Source: UKL13-2 sp947085425 (lineage in GTDB: Bacteria > Pseudomonadota > Gammaproteobacteria > Burkholderiales > Usitatibacteraceae). Taken from it: a DNA stretch of 64,000 bases. The stretch spans positions 67,457 to 131,456 of the forward strand of contig CAMTWK010000028.1 in NCBI GenBank assembly GCA_947085425.1, given 5' to 3'. The notes under the pieces are model-generated. The model made no database searches, had not been told where the DNA came from, and was given only the letters and a program-made list of their open reading frames with translations. Positions within the stretch are counted from its first letter, which is position 1. Every line of letters starts with the position of its first letter. This document shows positions 53,309-60,763 of the stretch, piece by piece. The position numbers were made by a program, and so were the translations under genes.

Positions 53309-53842
53309 ATGTCTACCGCCACACGCAACTTCATAAAATCGTTTTCGGCAATGGTGTTGGCTGTCGTGTTGGTGGCATGTGGCGACGACAACGCGCACAA
53401 GGTTGAAGCCGCGGCGGTCAAGACAATTTCCCAGCAGAATCAAGAAATTGCCGAGCGGTTGCGGACACAAAAAGCGGCAAACGAAGCCATCGCGGTGCAA
53501 GTTGGGCAGGCGGCAGAGCGCGAACGATTTGTACGCATTATTCGCGATAAGGTTAATCGCTGGAATGAAATCGAGCAACAAATGGTTGGTAAACGCGCAA
53601 ACGAGTTGGACGATTTTATAGCGCAGCTGACGGCGGTCCGTGGTGAATTGGTGTCGATTTCCACCACTCCCTGTACCGAGCCCAGACGGGATGCAATTTT
53701 GCGCGGAATGGATGGGGCGACATCACTGCTTGGAGAGTTCAAGGCAAAAAAGGGGGTGGCAGATCCAGACTTTTCCAACCAATTAGGCGAGCAAATCAAC
53801 ATCATCCAAAATAACAGTGGTGGGTTGTCATCGTGCCTTTAA
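53309..53842 (+). CDS. Hypothetical lipoprotein between gap and pgk
   Basis: 177 residues, not recognised. A basic N-terminus and hydrophobic stretch end in the lipobox LVAC (Cys about 24). The rest is mostly helical and charged (SQQNQEIAERLRTQKAANEAIAVQVGQAAERER), with a Cys pair-like pattern (TTPCTEPRR, and SSCL at the C-terminus). It is 19 bp after gap and overlaps the start region of pgk, so it is co-expressed with glycolytic genes, which is unexpected for an envelope protein. Confidence 0.7.
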   Translation: MSTATRNFIKSFSAMVLAVVLVACGDDNAHKVEAAAVKTISQQNQEIAERLRTQKAANEAIAVQVGQAAERERFVRIIRDKVNRWNEIEQQMVGKRANELDDFIAQLTAVRGELVSISTTPCTEPRRDAILRGMDGATSLLGEFKAKKGVADPDFSNQLGEQINIIQNNSGGLSSCL

Positions 53843-55068
53843 TGCATGGTCGTGAAAGATCGGATTGCGGCTTTTTGCGATTGACTGCCGTGGTTGCATC
53901 GGGCAGCCTTAAAGATAAACGCATTTTTATCCGCGCCGATCTGAACGTGCCACAGGACGATGCCGGAAACATTACTGACGACACGCGTATTCGGGCATCC
54001 CTGCCGGCAATTCGCCTCGCTTTGGATGCAGGTGCGGCGGTGATGGTGACCTCCCATCTGGGGCGCCCGACAGAAGGCGAACTAAAGGCTGAAGATTCAT
54101 TGGCACCGGTCGCAAAACGCATGGGTGAATTGATGGCGCGTGATGTGCCGGTACGGGTAAATTGGCTTGAAGGCGTCGATGTGTCTGAAGGCCAACTGGT
54201 CATGCTGGAAAATTGCCGGGTTAATAAAGGCGAAAAGAAAAACGACGATGAACTCGCCAAAAAAATGGCGGCACTGTGTGATGTGTACGTAAATGACGCA
54301 TTTGGTACGGCACACCGTGCCGAAGCCACCACCCACGGCATGGCCAAGTATGCCAAGATTGCCTGTGCCGGCCCCTTGCTGGCGGCAGAGTTGGACGCGC
54401 TGGCGGCCGCACTCGCCTCGCCAAAACGTCCGCTGGTGGCGATTGTCGCCGGGTCAAAAGTTTCTTCAAAGCTGACCATTTTGAAAGCGTTGGCTGAAAA
54501 GGTGGATCAATTGGTGGTCGGCGGAGGGATCGCCAACACTTTTTTACTCGCGCAAGGATTACCGATTGGCAAGTCACTCGCCGAGGTGGGTTTGGTTGCC
54601 GAAGCCAAAGAGATTATCAACATGATGGCGGCACGCGGTGCATCGGTGCCGATTCCGAGTGATGTGGTGTGTGGCAAGGAATTTTCAGCAAACGCGGTCG
54701 CGACCACCAAGCAGGCAAAGGACGTGTTGGCCGACGACATGATTTTTGATATTGGCCCGGAGACATCCGCGCGACTTGCAAATATCATGCACGAAGCCGG
54801 CACAATCGTCTGGAACGGACCGGTTGGCGTGTTTGAATTCGATCAATTTGGCGGCGGCACAAAAACACTGGCGGAAGCAATCGCCGCCTCCCCGGCATTT
54901 TCAATCGCAGGTGGTGGGGATACCCTGGCGGCGATTGCCAAATATGGTGTCGCCGACAAGATCAGCTACGTTTCCACCGGTGGCGGTGCCTTTTTGGAGT
55001 TCCTGGAAGGCAAGACCCTGCCCGCGGTAGAAATTTTGCAACAACGTGCGGCCGAATCCGCCAGTTAG
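53842..55068 (+). CDS. pgk: Phosphoglycerate kinase
   Basis: 408 residues from ATG 53842. The N-terminus is longer than usual, and a TTG at 53875 would give the normal start. Motifs: RIFIRADLNVPQDDAGNITDDTRI, VTSHLGRPTEGE, LVMLENCRVNKGEKKND, VAIVAGSKVSSKLTILKAL, VVGGGIANTFLLAQG, and the nucleotide block IVWNGPVGVFEFDQFGGGT with GGGDTLAAI. It transfers phosphate between 1,3-bisphosphoglycerate and ADP. It overlaps the lipoprotein stop by one base at this start. pyk follows after 78 bp. Confidence 0.93.
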   Translation: MHGRERSDCGFLRLTAVVASGSLKDKRIFIRADLNVPQDDAGNITDDTRIRASLPAIRLALDAGAAVMVTSHLGRPTEGELKAEDSLAPVAKRMGELMARDVPVRVNWLEGVDVSEGQLVMLENCRVNKGEKKNDDELAKKMAALCDVYVNDAFGTAHRAEATTHGMAKYAKIACAGPLLAAELDALAAALASPKRPLVAIVAGSKVSSKLTILKALAEKVDQLVVGGGIANTFLLAQGLPIGKSLAEVGLVAEAKEIINMMAARGASVPIPSDVVCGKEFSANAVATTKQAKDVLADDMIFDIGPETSARLANIMHEAGTIVWNGPVGVFEFDQFGGGTKTLAEAIAASPAFSIAGGGDTLAAIAKYGVADKISYVSTGGGAFLEFLEGKTLPAVEILQQRAAESAS

Positions 55069-55146
55069 CTGGCGGCGAAGTGATGAAACTTTTGCCGACT
55101 TTATTCACCGTTTTGCCTATGCTTGTCTTGGGCGGAGAGAAATAAC

Positions 55147-56586
55147 ATGCCACGTGCCACCAAAATCGTCGCCACCCTCGGACCCGCCTCTTCATCTGCG
55201 GAGGTATTGGAGCGATTGATTGTTGCCGGTGTGGACGTAGTTCGCATGAATTTTTCGCATGGCACCCCGCAGGACCACATCGACCGTGCCACGCTGGTAC
55301 GCACACTGGCGGCCAAACATCATCGGGCAGTCGGCATTTTAGCGGATCTGCAGGGCCCGAAAATCCGCGTCGGCAAGTTTGCCGACGGCAAAATCATGTT
55401 GAAGGTTGGAGACCAGTTTATTTTGGATGCCAAGTGTGAGCTTGGCAATCAGGAGCGGGTCGGCATCGATTACAAAGAGTTGCCGCGCGACGTTAAAAAA
55501 GGCGATCAGTTGTTATTGAATGACGGCTTGTTGGTGTTTGAAATTAACAGTGTCAAAGCACACGAAATTTTTTGCACGGTGCGACAGGGCGGGGTGTTAT
55601 CCAACAACAAGGGCATTAATCGCAAGGGCGGCGGGCTGACCGCACCGCCGCTCACGTCCAAAGACATGGACGACATTAAAACGGCGGTGTTGATCGAAGC
55701 CGATTTTCTGGCGGTGTCATTTCCAAAAAATGGCGCGGATATGTACATGGCGCGTGAATTGATGCGGGCGGCGGGTGGCAACGCACTGCTCATCGCCAAA
55801 ATCGAGCGTACCGAAGCCGTCACCAATGACGCGCTGGTGGATATCATGAACGCTTGCGACGGCATTATGGTCGCGCGCGGTGATCTGGCGGTGGAGGTGG
55901 GGGATGCGGCGGTGCCGGCCCTGCAAAAGCGCATGATCCGTATCGCCCGCGAGATGAACAAGCTGACCATCACCGCCACACAAATGATGGAGTCGATGGT
56001 GTCCTCGCCGATTCCCACCCGCGCCGAAGTGTCGGACGTGGCCAATGCGGTGCTCGATGGCACCGACGCGGTGATGTTGTCGGCCGAGTCGGCTTCCGGC
56101 CAATATCCGGTGGAGACGGTAGAGGCAATGGTGCGTATTTGCCGCGAGGCGGAAAAAAGCGCCGAGGACAAACTGGATCATGAATTTCTAAACCGCGTTT
56201 TTACACGGGTGGATCAATCAATCGCCATGGGTGCCCTGTTTACGGCGCATCATTTAAGCGTGAAATGTATCGCCTCCTTAACCCAGTCTGGCTCGACCGC
56301 ATTGTGGATGTCGCGCCTGAATTTGGGCGTGCCCATTTATGCGTTAACCCCGGAAAAAGCCACCCTGACAAAGTGTGCGTTGATGCGCGATGTGCGGCCA
56401 TTTACCCTGGATTACGAGGGGCATGATCGCGAAAAATTATTGCATGAGGCGGAAGAAGTATTGCTGAGCAACAAGGTGGTGGAGATGGGTGATATTGTCG
56501 TCTTGACCATGGGCGAACCGATTGGTCAGTCCGGCGGCACCAACACCTTGAAAATTGTCCGTATCGGCGAAAACCGCAAAGCCTAG
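55147..56586 (+). CDS. pyk: Pyruvate kinase
   Basis: 479 residues from ATG 55147. Motifs: KIVATLGPASSS, VVRMNFSHGTPQDH, ADLQGPKIRVGKF, the active-site LLIAKIERTEAV and GIMVARGDLAVEVG, and LTITATQMMESMVSSPIPTRAEVSDVANAVLDG. The C-terminal allosteric domain is present. It converts phosphoenolpyruvate and ADP to pyruvate and ATP. The short frame extension to 55123 is not used. Confidence 0.95.
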   Translation: MPRATKIVATLGPASSSAEVLERLIVAGVDVVRMNFSHGTPQDHIDRATLVRTLAAKHHRAVGILADLQGPKIRVGKFADGKIMLKVGDQFILDAKCELGNQERVGIDYKELPRDVKKGDQLLLNDGLLVFEINSVKAHEIFCTVRQGGVLSNNKGINRKGGGLTAPPLTSKDMDDIKTAVLIEADFLAVSFPKNGADMYMARELMRAAGGNALLIAKIERTEAVTNDALVDIMNACDGIMVARGDLAVEVGDAAVPALQKRMIRIAREMNKLTITATQMMESMVSSPIPTRAEVSDVANAVLDGTDAVMLSAESASGQYPVETVEAMVRICREAEKSAEDKLDHEFLNRVFTRVDQSIAMGALFTAHHLSVKCIASLTQSGSTALWMSRLNLGVPIYALTPEKATLTKCALMRDVRPFTLDYEGHDREKLLHEAEEVLLSNKVVEMGDIVVLTMGEPIGQSGGTNTLKIVRIGENRKA

Positions 56587-56610
56587 CGGCATCGGTGGCG
56601 GGGTCGGGGC

Positions 56611-57144
56611 ATGTCCATTTTAATTCGTCGCGCAACATCCGCGGATATTCCACATATTCAATCAATCGCACATACGACCTGGCCGATCACGTTCGCCGAC
56701 ATTTTGCCCCCCGGACAAATTGCTTATATGTTGGACATGATGTACTCGACAGCGTCATTAACGGCGCAAATCGAACAAAAAAACCATGTTTTTCATTTGG
56801 CGATTGACGACGGTACACCGATTGGCTACATCTCGCACGAATTAAATTATTTGTCGCCCACCCATTACCGGCATACCAAGATTCACAAAATTTACCTGTT
56901 GCCCGGAGCGCAGCGTCGGGGCGGCGGTGGCGAGTTAATCAAAACTGTCCGCGAGCTGGCTGTCGCTGGCAAACAAACGGCATTACAACTAAACGTTAAT
57001 AAATATAATCAGGCACTGGGTTTTTATCAGCGCCTCGGCTTTGTGGTGGTCGGTTATGAAGATATCGACATCGGCGATGGCTTTTTGATGGAAGATGCAA
57101 AACTGGTGCTGCCACTGGCGCAATCGGCTCGCAGCAGCATTTAA
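56611..57144 (+). CDS. GNAT-family N-acetyltransferase
   Basis: 177 residues. The N-terminal SILIRRATSADIPHIQSIAHTTWP is typical of GNAT. The acetyl-CoA loop is IYLLPGAQRRGGGGELIKTV, a Gly-rich version of Q/R-x-x-G-x-G/A. The C-terminal QLNVNKYNQALGFYQRLGFVVVGYE is the conserved last motif. The substrate is unknown (perhaps an amine or protein N-terminus). It follows pyk by 24 bp and converges with the next minus-strand gene with a 4-bp overlap of ends. Confidence 0.87.
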   Translation: MSILIRRATSADIPHIQSIAHTTWPITFADILPPGQIAYMLDMMYSTASLTAQIEQKNHVFHLAIDDGTPIGYISHELNYLSPTHYRHTKIHKIYLLPGAQRRGGGGELIKTVRELAVAGKQTALQLNVNKYNQALGFYQRLGFVVVGYEDIDIGDGFLMEDAKLVLPLAQSARSSI

Positions 57145-57620
57145 CTGGAGGATGCGCCGGCAATCGTCACCTCATTGCCGGGCGTATCACAAGCGGCGCG
57201 CGCGGCATGATTGCGAATGTTTTCCGTGATGGAATCCTTCGCGAAGTTGCGGACTTCTGCCAATGCCTTGCCTTTCAGCGTGCCCAGCGGATCAACAACA
57301 TAACCAATCCAAGCGGGAATTTTGAAAACGTGGTCATTGAATAGTTTGATCGCCAAACTTTCTGGAGAGCGCACATATCCAACCCGCTTTTTGGCTGTTT
57401 TTAATTGTTGATTGGCTGCTTCGACCTGTTTGATTGTTTCCTCGGCTGACGCTGCGCGCTCCGTGTCGGACTGTGCACAGGAAATTTCAAGTGGTGGCGG
57501 CGCTTGCTGTTCACATAGCGGAAAACAGTCGAAAGAATCCGCGTAAACGGCGCTTGCGCCGGTGGTAAAAGCGGTCAGGATAAAGATTGCCGCCAGACAT
57601 CGCAATGGTTTCGGGTTCAT
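57141..57620 (-). CDS. Hypothetical exported cysteine-containing protein
   Basis: 159 residues from ATG 57620, which has AGGAG 10 bases upstream. Signal peptide (about 1-27, LAAIFILTAFTTGASAVYA) followed by DCFPLCEQQ, SCAQSDTER, a helical region, a hydrophobic FKIPAWIGYVVDPLGTLKG and a late ARAACDTPG. Cysteines could form disulfides in the periplasm. No family recognised. It is transcribed against the glycolytic genes, with its end overlapping the acetyltransferase end. Confidence 0.65.
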   Translation of the reverse strand: MNPKPLRCLAAIFILTAFTTGASAVYADSFDCFPLCEQQAPPPLEISCAQSDTERAASAEETIKQVEAANQQLKTAKKRVGYVRSPESLAIKLFNDHVFKIPAWIGYVVDPLGTLKGKALAEVRNFAKDSITENIRNHAARAACDTPGNEVTIAGASSS

Positions 57621-57920
57621 GATGCTGCTCCTGTTGGTGGAGGTCAAAATTGCCCACACACGTTCATCATGCGCGCGTCGTAGCCAGTTACAACCAAAAC
57701 GGCGGCAGTATCAAAATCAGCTACGATTTGATGCGCCATGGAACACGGATTGCCCTGTTTAGCCCGGCGAAACTGCCCCGGAGTTGATGTGCGCGGCAAA
57801 GAATGAACGCGCAACTTGCGTGTGCCCCCACTTTTGTCGGCAATTATTCAATTCGTCCCCACGGCACATTCCAGCCAAGTAAAATAGCTCTTTTGCAGCT
57901 CATTTTCATTGGAGAAATTT

Positions 57921-58985
57921 ATGGCCCTCGTTTCCATGCGGCAATTGCTCGACCACGCCGCCGACAACAGTTACGGTATCCCGGCATTCAATGTGAACAA
58001 TCTCGAGCAGGTACAGGCCATTATGGAAGCCGCCGACGAGACCGACTCACCCGTGATCATGCAGGCCAGTGCCGGAGCCCGCAAATATGCCGGAGAGACA
58101 TTCTTAAAGTATTTGATCGAAGCAGCCGTTGAAACCTATCCGCATATTCCCGTGGCGATGCATCAAGACCACGGCCAAAGTCCTGCTGTTTGCCAACAGG
58201 CCATGCGGCTGGGTTTTTCCAGCGTGATGATGGATGGCTCGTTGCAAGCAGACGGCAAAACCATCTCCAGTTATGAATACAACGTCGACGTCACCCGCCG
58301 CGTGGTGGAAATGGCGCACATGATCGGTGTGTCGGTCGAGGGTGAATTGGGTTGTTTGGGCTCACTTGAAACCATGAAAGGTGACAAAGAAGACGGCCAC
58401 GGTACCGATTCCACCATGACCCGTGATCAATTGTTGACCGACCCGGATGAGGCGGCGGACTTTGTTAAAAAAACCGGTGTCGACGCGTTGGCCATTGCCA
58501 TTGGCACCTCACACGGCGCCTACAAATTCACCCGAAAACCAACCGGGGACATTCTGGCGATTGACCGTATCAAAGCCATCCACGCACGCATTCCCAACAC
58601 CCATTTGGTGATGCACGGCTCCTCAAGTGTCCCACAGGAGTTGCTCGATATTATTCGCGCCAATGGCGGCGACATGAAAGAAACCTACGGTGTGCCGGTG
58701 GAAGAAATTCAGGAAGGCATCAAACACGGTGTGCGCAAAATCAACATCGACACCGATATCCGTTTGGCCATGACGGCCGCCGTGCGCAAATTTCTCAACG
58801 AAAATAAATCACATTTTGATCCGCGTGATTATTTGAAACCGGCGCGTGCCGCCGCCAAAGAAATTTGCAAATTGCGTTATCAGCAATTTAACTGCGCCGG
58901 ACACGCTGCAAAAATCAAACCGATCACGCTCAACAAAATGGCCGATCGTTATGTCAAGGGCGAGTTGTTGCAGGTTGTGAAGTAG
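57921..58985 (+). CDS. fba: Fructose-bisphosphate aldolase, class II (Calvin-cycle subtype)
   Basis: 354 residues from ATG 57921 (GGAG upstream). Motifs: NSYGIPAFNVNNLEQVQAIMEAA, AMHQDHGQSPAVCQQAM with the metal-binding His and Asp, SVEGELGCLGSLE, AIAIGTSHGAYKF, VMHGSSSVPQEL, and KINIDTDIRLAMTAAVRKFL. It splits fructose 1,6-bisphosphate with a zinc ion. The long C-terminal part (FNCAGHAAKIKPI) is of the subtype used in glycolysis and CO2 fixation. purC follows after 35 bp. Confidence 0.95.
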   Translation: MALVSMRQLLDHAADNSYGIPAFNVNNLEQVQAIMEAADETDSPVIMQASAGARKYAGETFLKYLIEAAVETYPHIPVAMHQDHGQSPAVCQQAMRLGFSSVMMDGSLQADGKTISSYEYNVDVTRRVVEMAHMIGVSVEGELGCLGSLETMKGDKEDGHGTDSTMTRDQLLTDPDEAADFVKKTGVDALAIAIGTSHGAYKFTRKPTGDILAIDRIKAIHARIPNTHLVMHGSSSVPQELLDIIRANGGDMKETYGVPVEEIQEGIKHGVRKINIDTDIRLAMTAAVRKFLNENKSHFDPRDYLKPARAAAKEICKLRYQQFNCAGHAAKIKPITLNKMADRYVKGELLQVVK

Positions 58986-59020
58986 GCTTTGTTTCGTTTA
59001 TAGATCGAAAAGGTTTAGAC

Positions 59021-59896
59021 GTGTATCAATCAACCATTCAGTCTCTGCCCTTGCTGGCGCGTGGCAAAGTCCGCGACATTTACGCCGTTGGCGACGACAA
59101 ATTGTTGTTGGTGACCAGTGATCGTTTGTCCGCCTACGACGTGATTTTGCCGACGCCGATTCCGCACAAGGGGGAGATTTTGGTCTCGCTGGCCAATTTT
59201 TGGTTTAAAAAACTTGGCCACATCGTGCCCAACCAACTGACCGGCATTGATCCAGAATCAGTGGTGGCAGCCAACGAACGTGATCAGGTGCGGGGCCGCG
59301 CCATTGTTGTCAATAAATACCAAGTCTTGCCGATTGAGGCGGTGGTGCGGGGATATTTGGAAGGCTCCGGCTGGGCGGAATATCAGCAATCACAAAGTGT
59401 TTGTGGGGTGTCGTTGCCAGCCGGTTTGCTGCGCGCGTCCAAATTGCCCGAGCCGATCTACACACCCGCGACAAAAGCTGAAGCCGGTGAACACGATGAA
59501 AATATCGATTTCGCCATCACTGAAAAAATCATCGGTGCGGCACGTGCTGCCGAAGTACGTGATGTGGCGATTCGTTTGTACAAAGAAGCGGCCGATTTTG
59601 CACTGACCAAAGGCATCATCATTGCCGATACCAAATTTGAATTTGGCATCGATGCCAACGGTGTGCTGCACTTGATTGACGAGGCGCTCACGCCAGATTC
59701 ATCACGATTTTGGCCACTTGATCGTTACCAAGTGGGCGTGTCGCCGGAAAGTTTTGACAAACAGTACATTCGCAACTGGCTCGACAGTATTAGCTTTAAT
59801 CGTCAACCGCCCGCGCCCGAAGTGCCGGCCGACATTGCCCAGCATACCAGCGCAAAATATCGGGAAGCGCTGGTCAGGCTGACGGCGCACGACTGA
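59021..59896 (+). CDS. purC: Phosphoribosylaminoimidazole-succinocarboxamide synthase (SAICAR synthase)
   Basis: 291 residues starting at a GTG with AAGG upstream. Motifs: LLARGKVRDIYAVGDDKLLLVTSDRLSAYDVILP, IPHKGEILVSLANFWFKKL, PIEAVVRGYLEGSGWAEYQ, and FEFGIDANGVLHLIDEALTPDSSRFWP. It is the larger single-domain form typical of proteobacteria and yeast. In many betaproteobacteria purE and purK come next; here a repeat and accessory genes follow instead. Confidence 0.95.
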   Translation: MYQSTIQSLPLLARGKVRDIYAVGDDKLLLVTSDRLSAYDVILPTPIPHKGEILVSLANFWFKKLGHIVPNQLTGIDPESVVAANERDQVRGRAIVVNKYQVLPIEAVVRGYLEGSGWAEYQQSQSVCGVSLPAGLLRASKLPEPIYTPATKAEAGEHDENIDFAITEKIIGAARAAEVRDVAIRLYKEAADFALTKGIIIADTKFEFGIDANGVLHLIDEALTPDSSRFWPLDRYQVGVSPESFDKQYIRNWLDSISFNRQPPAPEVPADIAQHTSAKYREALVRLTAHD

Positions 59897-60311
59897 GGCT
59901 TCACCGGAAAAAAATTGTCATGCCGAACGGGTTTTTGTGAGGCATCTCATCCGATTGATTGGTGAATAAGCAGGTGCCACAAAGAATGAAGCGGATGAGG
60001 TTCCTCGTCGCCCGATAAAACCGGGCTCAGTCGAAACGACAAAAAATGAGAAACACCAGCAATGGCGGGCAGTTTTAACACTTTTTGCTCGAAAGCGCGC
60101 GCCCAGCAACGTGTTTTAATTTTACGACTTGCGCCGTTCGATCAACGCGTAGGCGGTGTGATTGTGGATGCGGTTGTAAATAAATGGATTTCGATAATTG
60201 ACGACCGTCAATTGTTTATATATTCTGATGCTGGTCGTTGCAATGTTTCAAGATGCTCGTGACCACAAAGACCCGCGTTCCGCCATCCACCATTCGCAAC
60301 AAGGCTCACTC
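59897..60311. other. Intergenic region after purC
   Basis: 415 bp without a supported gene. It holds a MITE-like inverted repeat (59917-60040) and the upstream region of the next secreted protein. Open frames on both strands are short and run through the repeat. A ribosome site AAGG lies just before 60312. Confidence 0.6.
59917..60040. repeat. MITE-like element with GAGG-ATCTCATCCG inverted arms
   Basis: Outer ends GTCATGCCGAACGGG (59917-59931) and, inverted, GTCGTTTCGACTGAG (from 60040). Inner inverted arms GAGGCATCTCATCCG (59939-59953) and CGGATGAGGTTCCTC (59992-60006), 12 of 15 pairs matching. No reading frame. It is similar in style to the small dispersed elements with GAGGAATCTCATCCG ends known in several bacterial genomes, but copy number here is unknown. 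Confidence 0.6.
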
Positions 60312-60734
60312 ATGCCCACCCTTCCGCTGCTTGTCCGCGCCGTGCTTTTGTTATCGCTATTGCTTGCGCAATTTGCCACCGCCGATGTCTGGGTGGCCGA
60401 CGATAAATCGTTATACAAAATCGACCTTGCAACCAACCGAGTTGCACTTTCGGTTCCAGCCGAGAAAATCAAACGGTTGGCAATTGACCCGGCTGACAAC
60501 AGCGTTTGGTCGTTGGGTGACAAAGCCATCACCAGACGCGCGGCCGACGGCAGGCTGCTTTTTGAGAGAAATCTCGATGCGCTTGGACTAAAAGAGGCCG
60601 ATTACCTAGCGCTCGATGCGCGTGATGGTACCGCTTGGATAGGCTCGGGAAAAGCATCAAATGGTAATGAAACGGTCAAGCGGCTGGATGATGCAGGACA
60701 AGTCACCGCCATCATTGCGGTCGCAAAAAAATAG
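60312..60734 (+). CDS. Secreted propeller/Ig-like protein, N-terminal part (before frameshift)
   Basis: 140 residues from ATG 60312, with a clear signal peptide (LLVRAVLLLSLLLAQFATA). The mature part begins DVWVADDKSLYKIDLATNRVALSVP, a repeat of a beta-propeller type, and continues VWSLGDKAITRRA and AWIGSGKASNG. The frame stops at TAG 60732, directly after a run of seven A. In the -1 frame the sequence runs on without interruption into the next entry, with matching repeat content (IDGLSVAIDRSVWML), so the two are one gene or one product. Confidence 0.8.
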   Translation: MPTLPLLVRAVLLLSLLLAQFATADVWVADDKSLYKIDLATNRVALSVPAEKIKRLAIDPADNSVWSLGDKAITRRAADGRLLFERNLDALGLKEADYLALDARDGTAWIGSGKASNGNETVKRLDDAGQVTAIIAVAKK

Positions 60735-60763
60735 ATGGGCTGTCGGTGGCGATTGACCGCAGC
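60725..60763 (+). promoter_or_regulatory. Possible -1 programmed frameshift signal (A7 slippery site plus hairpin)
   Basis: The zero frame reads GCA-AAA-AAA-TAG, so the heptamer A_AAA_AAA at 60725-60731 has the X_XXY_YYZ form and is followed at once by the stop. Seven bases later a hairpin can form: GCTG (60739-60742) with CAGC (60760-60763), and CGGT (60744-60747) with ACCG (60756-60759), with one bulged base and an 8-base loop. Slipping by -1 joins both frames exactly. A missing A in the sequence (8 A instead of 7) would have the same effect, and is at least as likely. Confidence 0.45.
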
